From the NCBI RefSeq assembly GCF_009756665.1, contig NZ_CP037953.1:1116001-1180000 (forward strand): a stretch of 64,000 nucleotides of DNA, given 5' to 3'. The first letter of the stretch is position 1. Each line of letters starts with the position of its first letter. A program made the translations under genes and the position numbers. Origin of the DNA: Permianibacter aggregans (GTDB lineage: Bacteria > Pseudomonadota > Gammaproteobacteria > Enterobacterales > Permianibacteraceae). Below the pieces are notes generated by a model. It was given only the letters and a program-made list of their open reading frames with translations, searched no databases and was not told the origin of the DNA. This document shows positions 16,854-26,276 of the stretch, in pieces.

Positions 16854-18158
16854 TCACAACGTCTTGATGAAGATCTTGCTGTTGCGCTGGTAGTTGTACA
16901 GTGCTTTTTTCTTGCCGGGCAAATTCTCTATCGCCGCCGGCGCGTAGCCACGCTCGATAAACCAGTGGGCGGTGTGGGTGGTCAGCACGAACAGCGTTTT
17001 CAAGCCCATTGATCGCGCTTTCTTCTCAAAATGATCGACCAGAATCGAACCTCGACCGCGATACTCCGGATGCACGACGACACAGGCAAGTTCACCCGTC
17101 TGATCTTCCGGAAACGGATACAGTGCCGCGCAAGCGACGATCATGCCGTCGCGTTTGACGACGGCGAATTGGCCGATTTCCGTTTCCAGCCGCTCGCGTG
17201 AGCGATGTACGAGAATGCCTTTCTCTTCCAGTGGCGCGATTAATTCCAGAATGCCGCCAACGTCGTCGATCGTTGCCTGGCTCAAGTGCTCGAATTTTTC
17301 TTCGCTGAGCAAAGTACCATTGCCATCGCGGGTAAACAGCTCCTCAATCATTGCGCCTTCGCGTTCATAGCTGATGAAGTGCACACGGCGGATATGATTA
17401 CTGCAGGCTTTATAGGCGTGTCGCAATTGGCGGGCGATATCGACATCGATGTCTTCGTAGCGAGTGGCCAACGGTTCAATTTCCGACGGCTCCAGTTCGC
17501 GCACGATTTCGTTGTTCTCATCGCGAATGCCGTCATCGGCGGTAAAGAACACTAGTTTTTCTGCCTGTAGTGCAATGGCCGTCTCCGCGGCGACATCTTC
17601 ATAGGCAAGATGAAAGACTTCGCCGGTCGGCGAAAAGCCGAGACTGGACATCAGCACAATGACGTTCTGATCGAGCAGCATCTGAATCATCTTGCGGTCA
17701 ATGCGGCGCACCAGGCCGGTCAACTCAAAATCGACACCATCAACAACACCACGCGGACGTGCTGTCACCAGGTTGCCGGACATCACCCGAATTCGTGAAC
17801 CGTGCATCGGCGAATTGACCAATCCCATCGATAACTGCGACTCAATGGTCACGCGCACCGAGCTGATCGCTTCCTGAATGCATTCCAGCGAGTCGCGATC
17901 CGTGATGCGGTGCATCTTATGAAAGCGCGGCGTGATGCCTTTGGCTTTCAGTCGCTCATCAATTTGCAGGCGAGCACCATGGACCAGCACGATGCGCACT
18001 TCCAGGCTGTTCAGCAACGCCAAGTCATAAATGAAGTTTTCAAAATGCGGATCGGCGACGCCATCGCCGGGAATGGCGATCACAAAAACCTTTTCGCGAT
18101 GGGCATTGATATAGGGCGAGGTGTTGCGAAACCAATTGACGTAGTTATCTGTTTCCAT
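16854..18158 (-). CDS. argA: Amino-acid N-acetyltransferase (N-acetylglutamate synthase)
   Basis: A 434-residue fusion of an N-terminal amino-acid-kinase domain (about 1-280, the arginine-binding regulatory part) and a C-terminal GNAT acetyltransferase (about 290-434, with VVHPEYRGRGSILVDHFEKKA for acetyl-CoA). It catalyses the first step of arginine biosynthesis, glutamate plus acetyl-CoA to N-acetylglutamate. Length and the start METDNYVNWFRNTSPYINAHR match gammaproteobacterial ArgA, so ATG 18158 is preferred over a start 17 codons upstream. It is divergent from an ATP-grasp gene; I did not see a convincing ArgR box in the 188-bp divergent region. Confidence 0.95.
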   Translation of the reverse strand: METDNYVNWFRNTSPYINAHREKVFVIAIPGDGVADPHFENFIYDLALLNSLEVRIVLVHGARLQIDERLKAKGITPRFHKMHRITDRDSLECIQEAISSVRVTIESQLSMGLVNSPMHGSRIRVMSGNLVTARPRGVVDGVDFELTGLVRRIDRKMIQMLLDQNVIVLMSSLGFSPTGEVFHLAYEDVAAETAIALQAEKLVFFTADDGIRDENNEIVRELEPSEIEPLATRYEDIDVDIARQLRHAYKACSNHIRRVHFISYEREGAMIEELFTRDGNGTLLSEEKFEHLSQATIDDVGGILELIAPLEEKGILVHRSRERLETEIGQFAVVKRDGMIVACAALYPFPEDQTGELACVVVHPEYRGRGSILVDHFEKKARSMGLKTLFVLTTHTAHWFIERGYAPAAIENLPGKKKALYNYQRNSKIFIKTL

Positions 18159-18346
18159 TGCTTCCGATCCAATTGAAAGGCGAGTGAAATCCCTGGCATC
18201 CAGGCACAAAGCGGTTCAGTCCGGCTAAGTATAGTATTTCGGTACGAAAATCCCTATTCGACCTTGAGCCGCTATCGGATCGTTGCCAGCTACCGTGTGC
18301 AGGATTATGCTGCTCGCCTACCCTTTCATGGATGGCAAGGGATGCC

Positions 18347-19447
18347 ATGTCACTACTAAGCGAAGCCAAACGTCGGCTGAAGCTGGCGGTGGACATTTTG
18401 TCGATCATGTGGCGCAAATCGCGACAGGGCCATTTACCGCTGTGGCGTCAGTTGCGCGAGAGCTGTTGGCTGAAATGGCATAGACAGCAAACGTTTCGTT
18501 TTTATCTGATGGCAAGGATGTGGCGAAGGGAGATGCCTTGGGACGATAAACTGGCGCATTTTTGTTACGACGACTTTCACCAACTGATAGACCTGCTGAA
18601 TCCTCCGACACACCGGCAATTGCACCGTCATAAGTTTGCTCAAAAGCAGCACCTACTAGACGCCGGCATCCGAACGCCAGCCTTGTACGGTTTTTTTCAT
18701 CCAGATCACGGCATTGCCACTGATGGCTCGCGGCTGCGCGATGTTGAATCCGTTGCGCACCTATTGCATGCCCACGAAAACGAGATCGTCGTGTTCAAGC
18801 CGGAAATTGGCTCCGGCGGTGAAGGCGTGGTTTGCTACCGGATTGAATGCCTTGCCGAGCAGGTGCTGCTGACCCATCCGTTGACCGGCGAGAGCGAACC
18901 GTTGGCGACGCGCTTCACGCAACTGAACCACCATGGTCATGGCGTCGTAATCGAAGCATTTTGTCATCAGCATCCTAAATTGGCGGCATTGAATCCGGAT
19001 TCAGTAAACACCTTGCGTATTTGGGTAACCAATGAAGGAAATGAGCCGCGAGTGCTCGGTTGTTTCTTGCGCATTGGCCGTCGACACGTACAGGTCGACA
19101 ATACCGCCGCCGGAGGGTTGATTTGCACGGTTGATGACCATGGCGTGTTGCAGGAACTGAGTCGCGGCGATTTATCGCGCGAGGTGCTGATGCAACATCC
19201 GGATACCGAGGTCACCGTCTGCGGTTATCCATTGCCCTTCTTTGCTGAGGCAAAAACACTGGCCTTGCGGGCACTCGCCGCGTTTCCCGATATGGGTATT
19301 GCCGGACTTGATATCGCGATCGATGAACACGGGCCGTTGGTGTTGGAAATCAACCTCGACAATCCGGCCCAGATCGGCACCGCCTGTTTTGATCGGCCGG
19401 GCCGTTATCTGTTTCCGCGTTTGTTTGCGACGGAAAAACTTGCCTGA
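18347..19447 (+). CDS. Sugar-transfer-associated ATP-grasp domain protein
   Basis: A 366-residue cytosolic protein. Residues about 85-360 form an ATP-grasp fold: HKFAQKQHLLDAGIRTP, the nucleotide-binding lysine in VVFKPEIGSGGEGV, the conserved VNTLRIWV, DNTAAGG, and the metal-binding LVLEINLDNPAQ near the end. This pattern fits the ATP-grasp group found in capsule, teichuronic acid and alpha-linked polysaccharide loci. The N-terminal 60 residues are basic and Trp/Arg rich, perhaps membrane-associating. Such enzymes join a carboxylate to an amine or hydroxyl with ATP; the substrate is unknown. ATG 18347 has AAGGGA upstream. Its stop abuts the convergent gene with no spacer. Confidence 0.75.
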   Translation: MSLLSEAKRRLKLAVDILSIMWRKSRQGHLPLWRQLRESCWLKWHRQQTFRFYLMARMWRREMPWDDKLAHFCYDDFHQLIDLLNPPTHRQLHRHKFAQKQHLLDAGIRTPALYGFFHPDHGIATDGSRLRDVESVAHLLHAHENEIVVFKPEIGSGGEGVVCYRIECLAEQVLLTHPLTGESEPLATRFTQLNHHGHGVVIEAFCHQHPKLAALNPDSVNTLRIWVTNEGNEPRVLGCFLRIGRRHVQVDNTAAGGLICTVDDHGVLQELSRGDLSREVLMQHPDTEVTVCGYPLPFFAEAKTLALRALAAFPDMGIAGLDIAIDEHGPLVLEINLDNPAQIGTACFDRPGRYLFPRLFATEKLA

Positions 19448-19885
19448 TCAAACAGCTGCTCGCGCCAAACGCTGTTGGTGCAATCGGCGGCCAAGCCAAT
19501 CGCCCATCGCAAACGCCACCAGATACACAACGACGGTAGCACCAACAAACCAACCCGGATGAGTAATGGTCATCAGGTTGATCGCAGCACCGGCGGCCAA
19601 TAACGCAAATACCACGAGGCCATGCGCACGCGGCTGATTCGGTGCCAACCAGCACGCCAACAGCACACCATCAAAGGTGGCGATGAAATAACTGGCCAGC
19701 ACCAGAATGAATGCGCTGGCCGGTAGTGACATCACCCATTCCGACATCGCTTGGGCATTTTCCGGTGATAACCCTTCCGGCATCGGATGCATTGTCGATG
19801 AGATCATCTGAATGACGACGATCAACACCATCGCGCTAACGAGGCCGACCAAAATGGCCAGCAGACTTTTCAGAATGGCTTTCAT
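19448..19885 (-). CDS. Small integral membrane protein, uncharacterised
   Basis: A 145-residue protein with four predicted transmembrane helices (about 5-27, 55-77, 85-105, 112-132), a conserved-looking MHPMPEGL after helix 1 and a basic C-terminus. It resembles uncharacterised four-helix inner-membrane proteins found in many proteobacteria; no function is recognised. Its stop codon directly adjoins that of the convergent ATP-grasp gene (TGATCA), and it lies 32 bp after pomB on the same strand, so it may be read through from the pomAB transcript. Confidence 0.65.
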   Translation of the reverse strand: MKAILKSLLAILVGLVSAMVLIVVIQMISSTMHPMPEGLSPENAQAMSEWVMSLPASAFILVLASYFIATFDGVLLACWLAPNQPRAHGLVVFALLAAGAAINLMTITHPGWFVGATVVVYLVAFAMGDWLGRRLHQQRLARAAV

Positions 19886-19917
19886 GGCATGGTCCTTGTT
19901 GTGTTTGCCCGTGCAGC

Positions 19918-20742
19918 TTACGGGCGTTCCAGAATGATTTCCACCCGACGATTGCGTGCGCGGTTCTCATCGCTGTCATTCGGCGCCACTGGCTGCGTGT
20001 CGGAATAACCGGCGATTTTCATCCGCTGATCAGGTATGCCCGGTGATTTCAGCAATTCGTCGGCAACGGAGACCGCTCGCGCCGCCGACAACGACCAGTT
20101 CGAAGGGAAACGTTCCGTTTCGATAATGACATCATCGGTGTGGCCTGCGACGGTGATCTGTCCTTCGGTTTTCGCCAGTTGCTCGGCGATGTTGGCCAAC
20201 ACCGGCAGAAAGTCTTCACGTATGGTCGCCTGCCCGGAGGCAAAGCTGCCGCTCTCGCGGATGCGCAGCGTGATGCGTTTACCGTTGACTTCCAGCTCGA
20301 TCTTTCCTTGCACAATTTCGCGCTGCAGCGCATCGACCAGATGCTGGGCAACGATTTCCGATTCTTGTTGAATTTTCTCATTCAGCAGCTGTTCCGCGGT
20401 ATCCAGGTCAATCGTATCCAAATCAGTCGGCGTCAAATCATCCGGCGTGCTTTCCTGCTGCGCTTCGTATTGCATCGGATCGATGATTTCCAACGGCAAG
20501 GCTTCTTCAACCAAACCGCTGGATACCGGTGCACCACCCTCTTCGGTGGCCGGGCCGCCGGCAGTGCCAAGTGATGCCTGCAACGACGAGGCGATAGCGC
20601 GGAATTTTTGTGAATCCATTTCCGCGAACGACCAGAGCAGTACGAAAAAACACAACAGCAAACTCATCAGATCGCCAAAGGTGACGATCCAGGCCGGCAC
20701 ACCACGCGGTGCGCTGTCGCTGTCGTCGGCCCATTCATCCAT
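19918..20742 (-). CDS. pomB: Flagellar motor stator protein, MotB/PomB type
   Basis: A 274-residue protein with a short cytoplasmic N-terminus, one transmembrane helix (about 17-40) carrying the ion-binding Asp D24 in TFGDLMSLLLCFF, a periplasmic linker, and an OmpA-like peptidoglycan-binding domain (about 160-274; ITVAGHTDD and NRRVEIILE). Together with PomA it forms the stator ring that couples ion flow to flagellar rotation. Its start overlaps the pomA stop by 8 bp. The pairing with a PomA-type partner and the xseB-ispA-dxs neighbourhood, as in Vibrio, suggest sodium coupling; this is inferred. Confidence 0.9.
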   Translation of the reverse strand: MDEWADDSDSAPRGVPAWIVTFGDLMSLLLCFFVLLWSFAEMDSQKFRAIASSLQASLGTAGGPATEEGGAPVSSGLVEEALPLEIIDPMQYEAQQESTPDDLTPTDLDTIDLDTAEQLLNEKIQQESEIVAQHLVDALQREIVQGKIELEVNGKRITLRIRESGSFASGQATIREDFLPVLANIAEQLAKTEGQITVAGHTDDVIIETERFPSNWSLSAARAVSVADELLKSPGIPDQRMKIAGYSDTQPVAPNDSDENRARNRRVEIILERP

Positions 20743-21484
20743 GCTGGTCTTCCATATAAGACTGCAACTGCGTGGTTAATAAACGCGGATTAACGCCGTT
20801 CTGTATGCCCTGCAAGCCATCGATCATCATGTAGCGCAGACGCTTTTCCTGCTGCACCACCTGTTCGAGTTTGTCGGCAATTGGCAAGGCAATGAACTGC
20901 GCAATCAAGGCACCATACAAAGTCGTCAGCAGCGCGATCGCCATGCCGGGACCGATTGCCGACGGGTCATCGAGATTGGCCAGCATCGCGACGAGGCCGA
21001 CCAAGGTGCCGATCATGCCCACCGCGGGCGCGACATCACCCCAGGAACGGAACACCTGTACCGAACGAAAATGACGGGAGTGACGAGTCATCAACTCTTT
21101 CTGCAATAACTGGCGCACCGACTCGGCATCGTGACCATCGACAATAAAATCAACGCCGCGCTGCAGAAACAGGTCACTGACCGCAGCACTTTCCAGCGCC
21201 AACAGGCCGCCTTTGCGGGCCTGTTCGGCCATCGAAGCAATGTCTGCGATCAACTGAAACGGATCCGGCACCACGGTCTGCACGATGCGCTTCAGATCTT
21301 TCATTGCCTGAATCGAATCGCGCATCCGGAAACGGGCCAGCACAATGAATGGGCTGCCGGTGACGACCAGCAGGAACGACGGCACATCGATATAACCGGC
21401 CAGATTGCCGCCAGCCAGCAAGGCGAGCAGCAGCACGACGACGCCGGCCAGAATGCCGAGCACCGTGGTGAAATCCCAACGCAT
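20735..21484 (-). CDS. pomA: Flagellar motor stator protein, MotA/PomA type
   Basis: A 249-residue four-helix membrane protein. It carries the PomA/MotA signatures ARKGGLLALE, FIVDGHDAE, FRSWGDVAPAVGMIGTLVGLVAMLANLDDPSAIGPGMAIALLTTLYGAL and a C-terminal NPRLL segment. Its overall pattern is closer to Vibrio PomA than to E. coli MotA, which is longer. It surrounds PomB in a 5:2 stator. ATG 21484 gives the family N-terminus (MRWDFTTVLG); a GTG two codons earlier is also possible. First gene of pomAB. Confidence 0.92.
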   Translation of the reverse strand: MRWDFTTVLGILAGVVVLLLALLAGGNLAGYIDVPSFLLVVTGSPFIVLARFRMRDSIQAMKDLKRIVQTVVPDPFQLIADIASMAEQARKGGLLALESAAVSDLFLQRGVDFIVDGHDAESVRQLLQKELMTRHSRHFRSVQVFRSWGDVAPAVGMIGTLVGLVAMLANLDDPSAIGPGMAIALLTTLYGALIAQFIALPIADKLEQVVQQEKRLRYMMIDGLQGIQNGVNPRLLTTQLQSYMEDQHG

Positions 21485-21536
21485 AGGCACCTCAAAGGAT
21501 TCTTACTTCACCAGTGCACAGGCACACCGGCACGTT

Positions 21537-21650
21537 CCCCTCTCCCGTCGCTTCGCGCCACCCATTGTGAGGCGCGTCCCTGCGCCTCACCGCTACGGCG
21601 GCTGGCGCGCAAAACCGCTCCCGTCGGTTTTGTCCCACAAGGGGAGAGGG
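21537..21650. repeat. Multi-hairpin intergenic palindromic element
   Basis: Between the divergent pomA and xseB genes lies a compact set of nested palindromes: CCCTCTCCC (from about 21538) pairs with GGGAGAGGG (to 21650), enclosing TGAGGCGC/GCGCCTCA (21568-21589) and AAAACCG/CGGTTTT (21611-21631). It encodes nothing and resembles REP/BIME-like repeats, but only this copy is visible here. Confidence 0.55.
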
Positions 21651-21779
21651 ACAAGAGGAGGACGTCGCTACGCGACTTCACCATAAACCTAGACGCTTTT
21701 ATCGAACACGCCAGCGCCGGTGGCTTCAGATCGGTGAATCAGCGACAATAGTCACACGATTTTTATGCAAGTGGCTGTT

Positions 21780-22013
21780 ATGGCTAAGAAAACCCTGCCC
21801 GGATTCGATATTCAGCTGAAAGAACTGGAGCAATTGGTCGCCAATATGGAAAAAGGCGATCTGTCGCTGGAGGACGCCCTGAAGCAATACGAGGACGGCA
21901 TCGCGCTGGTTCGCGCCTGCGAAAAGCAGCTGGCCGAAGCCGAGCAGAAAGTGCAGATCTTAAGCCGCCAGGGCAACGAGGAAACCCTGACCGATTTCGA
22001 CGAATCGCGCTGA
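21780..22013 (+). CDS. xseB: Exodeoxyribonuclease VII small subunit
   Basis: A 77-residue all-helical protein with the family pattern FDIQLKELEQLVANMEKGDLSLEDALKQYEDGI...ACEKQLAEAEQKVQIL. It pairs with XseA to degrade single-stranded DNA. ATG 21780 (MAKKTLPGFD) matches homologues; upstream in-frame codons are unlikely. Its stop overlaps the ispA start by one base (TGATG), the usual xseB-ispA-dxs coupling. Confidence 0.93.
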   Translation: MAKKTLPGFDIQLKELEQLVANMEKGDLSLEDALKQYEDGIALVRACEKQLAEAEQKVQILSRQGNEETLTDFDESR

Positions 22014-22903
22014 TGATCGCTGAAACCTTTCTGACCGAGGCGCAGTCACGCGTCGACCACGAGCTCGCCCGCCATCTGCCTGCGGCCGAAGGCCCAACCG
22101 CCCGACTGCACGAGGCCATGCGTTATGCAACGCTGAACAAGGGCAAGCGCTTCCGACCGGCGCTGGTCTTCGCAGCCGGTGCACTGCGCGCAAGTGATGC
22201 CAGTGACCTGAATCTCGCTGCGGCCGCGATTGAATTTATTCACGCCTATTCGCTGGTCCATGACGATCTGCCAGCGATGGACGATGATGATTTGCGCCGC
22301 GGCCAGCCGACTTGCCATATCAAGTTCGACGAAGCGACGGCGATTCTGGCCGGCGATGCGTTGCAAACCCTGGCTTTCGACGTGCTGGCTCATGAGCATT
22401 TGACCGCGACGGCCGAGCCACAACGCATTCGGCTGCTGCAACTGCTGACCCGGGCCAGCGGCTCGCTCGGCATGGGCGGCGGCCAGGCCATCGATTTGGC
22501 CGCGACCGGTCAGCAACTGACGCTGGAGCAATTGACCCGGATGCACGCGCTGAAGACTGGCGCCCTGATCACCGCCAGTGTGCTGATGGGCGCCGCCTGT
22601 TGCGGCGACTGGGCTGAACAGGAATGGCAGGCACTGAAACGCTACGGCGATGCGCTGGGGCTTGCGTTCCAGATTCACGACGATGTGCTCGATATCGAGG
22701 CCGATACCGCGACGCTCGGCAAACCGCAGGGGTCCGATGCCGAAAAAGGCAAAATGACTTTCCCGCAACTACTCGGTTTGGACGGTGCCAAGGCGATGGC
22801 CGAAAAAACTGCCAACGAAGCCGTGAATGCCCTACAGGGTTTGCCCTACAATACCGCGCTTTTATCGGCGCTGGCCCAGTACGTGGTCCGGCGCCGCCAT
22901 TAA
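22013..22903 (+). CDS. ispA: Farnesyl diphosphate synthase
   Basis: A 296-residue all-helical trans-prenyltransferase that condenses IPP with DMAPP and then GPP to give farnesyl diphosphate. The first Asp-rich motif is DDLPAMDDDDLRRG, the second is FQIHDDVLDIEAD; GKRFRPALV is the IPP-binding segment and GGQAIDL is also conserved. Central gene of xseB-ispA-dxs. Confidence 0.94.
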   Translation: MIAETFLTEAQSRVDHELARHLPAAEGPTARLHEAMRYATLNKGKRFRPALVFAAGALRASDASDLNLAAAAIEFIHAYSLVHDDLPAMDDDDLRRGQPTCHIKFDEATAILAGDALQTLAFDVLAHEHLTATAEPQRIRLLQLLTRASGSLGMGGGQAIDLAATGQQLTLEQLTRMHALKTGALITASVLMGAACCGDWAEQEWQALKRYGDALGLAFQIHDDVLDIEADTATLGKPQGSDAEKGKMTFPQLLGLDGAKAMAEKTANEAVNALQGLPYNTALLSALAQYVVRRRH

Positions 22904-22921
22904 TGTGAAGTTACCCATCCG

Positions 22922-24781
22922 ATGCCAGCCGATCTGACCCAGTTTCCGCAACTCGCCCGTATCAACACGCCGGACGATCTGCGCGCCCTGCCCCGCGAAG
23001 AATTGCAGACCATCGCGGCCGAGCTACGTCAGTATTTGATCGACACAATATCGGGTTGCGGCGGCCATTTTGCTGCCGGTCTTGGCACCGTCGAGCTGAC
23101 CGTCGCGCTGCATTACATTTTTCACACACCCGATGATCGTCTGGTCTGGGACGTCGGCCATCAGGCTTACCCGCACAAAGTGCTGACTGGTCGACGCGAT
23201 CGTCTGCACACGATTCGTCAGCACGACGGCCTGCATCCATTCCCAACCCCGCAGGAAAGCGAATACGACACGTTTGCCGTCGGCCATTCTTCGACGTCAA
23301 TCAGTGCTGCACTCGGCATGGCACTGGCGGCAAAACAACGCGGTGAAGATCGCAAAACCGTCGCGATCATCGGCGATGGCGCCATGACCGCCGGCATGGC
23401 GTTCGAAGCGCTGAATCACGCTGGTGATTTGGATGTCGATTTGCTGGTCGTGCTGAACGACAACGACATGTCGATTTCCGAGAACGTCGGGGCGCTGAAT
23501 AATTATTTCGCGCGCTTGCTGTCATCACGTTTTTACAACGCGGTGCGCGACACCGGAAAAAAAGTGCTCTCACCTGTACCGCCGCTAAAAGAGCTGGTTC
23601 ACCGCGCTGAAGAGCACATGAAAGGCATGGTGTTGCCGGGCACCTTGTTCGAAGAACTGGGCTTCAATTACATCGGGCCGGTCGATGGCCACGATCTGAA
23701 CGTGCTGCTCGACACGCTGAACAATTTGAAAACTCAGAAAGGCCCGCGCCTGCTGCACGTCGTTACCCGCAAAGGCAAGGGCTTCGAGCCGGCGGAAAAC
23801 GACCCCATTGCTTACCACGGCGTACCGGTCTTCAACCCGAAAGATTCGACGCTGCCGAGCGGCAAACCGAAGAAAACCTATTCCAATGTCTTTGGCGATT
23901 TTATCTGCGATATCGCCGCGCAGGATGAACGGGTATTTGCTGTTACCCCGGCGATGCGCGAAGGCTCCGATCTGATTCGCTTCTCAAGAGAATTTCCGGA
24001 ACGTTATTTCGATGTCGCCATTGCCGAACAACACGCGGTAACGCTGGCTGCGGGCCTTGCCAAAGAAGGCATGAAACCAGTCGTTGCTATTTATTCGACG
24101 TTCCTGCAGCGTGCTTACGATCAATTGATCCACGATGTCTGCCTGATGGATCTCGATGTGCTGTTTGCGATCGATCGCGGCGGTCTGGTCGGCGGCGACG
24201 GCGCCACCCATAACGGCGCTTTCGATTTGAGCTACCTGCGCTGCGTGCCGAATTTGATCATCATGGCGCCCAGCGATGAAAACGAATGCCGGCAAATGCT
24301 CTACACCGGCTGGCTGCACAAAGGCCCGGCAGCGGTGCGCTACCCTCGCGGCACCGGTTTCGGCATCACGCCAGAAAAAGCGTTCACGGCACTGGCCATC
24401 GGCAAAGCCAAAGTCTTACGCCAAGGCCAGGACATTGCCGTATTGAATTTCGGCGCCATGCTAAGCGATGCGCAGCAAGCCGCAGAGGCGTTGAATGCAA
24501 CGCTGGTCGATATGCGCTTTATCAAACCATTGGACGAGACACTGCTGCGCGAACTGGCGAAAACGCATAGCGCGTTTATCACCGTCGAAGAAAACGCCGT
24601 CATCGGCGGTGCCGGCTCGGCCGTCAACGAACTGGTGTTGAACCAAGGGCTTGGAGTTCGGGTCAAAAACTTCGGCCTGTCCGACCGCTTTATCGAGCAC
24701 GGTGATGTCAAACGCCTGCGCAGTGAGGACGGATTGAGCGCCGAGGCCATCATCGCCTACGCCCAAAAGGAATGGAAATAA
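22922..24781 (+). CDS. dxs: 1-deoxy-D-xylulose-5-phosphate synthase
   Basis: A 619-residue thiamine-diphosphate enzyme that condenses pyruvate and glyceraldehyde 3-phosphate, the entry step of the MEP isoprenoid pathway. N-terminal TPP domain with [13 protein letters not shown] and [17 protein letters not shown] (Mg/TPP motif GDG...), a central transketolase domain with catalytic Glu in [16 protein letters not shown], and a C-terminal transketolase domain. Full length. It starts 18 bp after ispA, so both supply isoprenoid precursors from one operon. Confidence 0.96.
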   Translation: MPADLTQFPQLARINTPDDLRALPREELQTIAAELRQYLIDTISGCGGHFAAGLGTVELTVALHYIFHTPDDRLVWDVGHQAYPHKVLTGRRDRLHTIRQHDGLHPFPTPQESEYDTFAVGHSSTSISAALGMALAAKQRGEDRKTVAIIGDGAMTAGMAFEALNHAGDLDVDLLVVLNDNDMSISENVGALNNYFARLLSSRFYNAVRDTGKKVLSPVPPLKELVHRAEEHMKGMVLPGTLFEELGFNYIGPVDGHDLNVLLDTLNNLKTQKGPRLLHVVTRKGKGFEPAENDPIAYHGVPVFNPKDSTLPSGKPKKTYSNVFGDFICDIAAQDERVFAVTPAMREGSDLIRFSREFPERYFDVAIAEQHAVTLAAGLAKEGMKPVVAIYSTFLQRAYDQLIHDVCLMDLDVLFAIDRGGLVGGDGATHNGAFDLSYLRCVPNLIIMAPSDENECRQMLYTGWLHKGPAAVRYPRGTGFGITPEKAFTALAIGKAKVLRQGQDIAVLNFGAMLSDAQQAAEALNATLVDMRFIKPLDETLLRELAKTHSAFITVEENAVIGGAGSAVNELVLNQGLGVRVKNFGLSDRFIEHGDVKRLRSEDGLSAEAIIAYAQKEWK

Positions 24782-24794
24782 GGAGCTTAAAACA

Positions 24795-25007
24795 ATGCGC
24801 ATCGCCCTGATTCTACTTGCCAGCCTGACCGCGCTAGGCTGCAGCACCCGCGGCAGCTACGAAAACCTCCGCCAGAACCACATCAACCAGTGCAACGCGA
24901 TGCCGCAATCCGCCCGCGAAGAATGCCTGCAACGCACGGCGCCGGAGTACAGTGAATACAAAGCTGATCGCGAAGAAGTGCTGGAAGAAAGTAATCGAAA
25001 GCAATAA
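24795..25007 (+). CDS. Small putative lipoprotein
   Basis: A 70-residue protein with a lipoprotein signal (MRIALILLASLTALGC, lipobox LTALGC, lipidated Cys16). The mature part is short, charged and helical, with two more cysteines (in NQCNAM and EECLQ) that could form a disulfide, and an acidic C-terminus. It begins 13 bp after dxs with AAGGAG before the ATG, so it is probably the last gene of that operon. Function not recognised. Confidence 0.75.
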   Translation: MRIALILLASLTALGCSTRGSYENLRQNHINQCNAMPQSAREECLQRTAPEYSEYKADREEVLEESNRKQ

Positions 25008-25085
25008 TACTCAAGCAATCCCTATGATGCTTGGACTTCGCGCTTAAACAATGGCCAATAAAAACAAGGCGGTTGTACTCTACCC

Positions 25086-25163
25086 GTCATTCCCGCGGTT
25101 CGTTGAGTTCCCTACCCAACGCGACACGCCTCATATCCATGTGAGTCGAACGCGGGAATCCAG
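25086..25163. repeat. Long-loop copy of the GTCATTCCCGCG palindromic repeat
   Basis: The outer ends GTCATTCCCGCG and CGGGAATCCAG are those of the 27-bp palindromes near 34 kb, but here they are separated by about 55 bp, giving a 78-bp element. It lies between the small lipoprotein and the orphan membrane-anchored gene at 25242. Confidence 0.7.
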
Positions 25164-25241
25164 AAGCGTCAAAGCCACCACATTCAACTGCTCGACATTT
25201 CTTCTTGGTGCTAACAGCCATCGATTCAAAGAAAAGCACGT

Positions 25242-26276
25242 ATGAAACGAAAGTCCATCGGCATCTTTTTGCTTATCATCGTACTGGCTATAGGCATCAG
25301 TCTGCTTTTGACGATAACAGATTCTCGAAAAGAAGTAGCTTTCCTGAACGAGGCAAAACCTGCTGATGAAAAGAAGCCTTTATCAATAGCCAGTCAAGCC
25401 AACAAAGCCGTCGCTGAAACCACTATCGCTGACGACAAGAAAATCGAGCAAGCAAAAGGCGAAAGCTATTGCTCCGTTTCGGCCAATCACACGTTGTTCA
25501 GCCCAAATCTGGCGCAAGTGATCGCCGCCAATCATCCCGAACTCAACCTGAGCGCCAAAGATGTTGAAGGGCTACTTCGAATCATCGAAAAACAAAGCCA
25601 GAGAGCGGCGAGTACTTATTTTCCTGTGAACACCGAAGGCGAGGTGTTGCTAGAGGGAGCTTATCAGGGAAAATCCGTATCGGAATTGGCCGAACTCGCC
25701 GCACAGGAAAACGGCATGGCAGCCTATACGTACGGCTTCTGGTTGATTCATTTCAGTGTACCGGCAGATTTAGCCAGTCGGCTTGAACAGGCTCGTAGCG
25801 CTGAACGATATTTGATTAAAGCAGCGCGGCTTGGCTACCCGCAAGCACTACAGATTCTAAGCAATGCTTTCCATGGTTTAAGTGATATCGCTTGGGTTCT
25901 GTCCAACAGCAGCGACGACGCCACTTACCTGGAATTCAATAACAAGAAACGAGCCTACCAACAATTGCTCGGCGAGTTTGGTGACGAGAACAGCATCTTC
26001 GCTGCCGAGGTGTATCGTCTATTAACCGCGCCAATGGCAAAACGGACCAACAAGAGCGGATTGTTTGAGCCGGAGGTTTCAGGCGACCGACTTTCCGAGA
26101 TCATGGCACTGAAAGAACGGCGCCAACGAGATATGGCGCTGCAGCCGCGAGATGCAGACACCGAGCGAAACATCGAACAAATGAAATGGATTATCCGGAA
26201 TGGCGATCTGGTCAAAAGCTCAGCGGTCATTTCCGTATACTGCCCTGAGTTGGAAAATCGCACTTCAATGAACTGA
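25242..26276 (+). CDS. Membrane-anchored protein of unknown function
   Basis: A 344-residue protein with one N-terminal signal-anchor helix (about 6-26) and a periplasmic remainder. Residues about 130-215 (LAELAAQENGMAAYTYGFWLI...AERYLIKAARLGYPQALQIL) resemble a Sel1-like/TPR helical repeat. Two cysteines, one in SYCSVS and one near the C-terminus (VYCPEL), might form a disulfide. I do not recognise a family. It is AT-richer than the dxs operon and uses codons such as AGA and ATA more freely. Its 3' end overlaps the convergent HEXXH lipoprotein gene by 12 bp. Confidence 0.65.
   Translation: MKRKSIGIFLLIIVLAIGISLLLTITDSRKEVAFLNEAKPADEKKPLSIASQANKAVAETTIADDKKIEQAKGESYCSVSANHTLFSPNLAQVIAANHPELNLSAKDVEGLLRIIEKQSQRAASTYFPVNTEGEVLLEGAYQGKSVSELAELAAQENGMAAYTYGFWLIHFSVPADLASRLEQARSAERYLIKAARLGYPQALQILSNAFHGLSDIAWVLSNSSDDATYLEFNNKKRAYQQLLGEFGDENSIFAAEVYRLLTAPMAKRTNKSGLFEPEVSGDRLSEIMALKERRQRDMALQPRDADTERNIEQMKWIIRNGDLVKSSAVISVYCPELENRTSMN

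Noticed and set aside
25051-25245. A 64-codon open frame after the small lipoprotein
   Set aside because: It runs across the palindromic repeat at 25086-25163, has no ribosome site of note and no recognisable protein pattern, so I treat it as chance.
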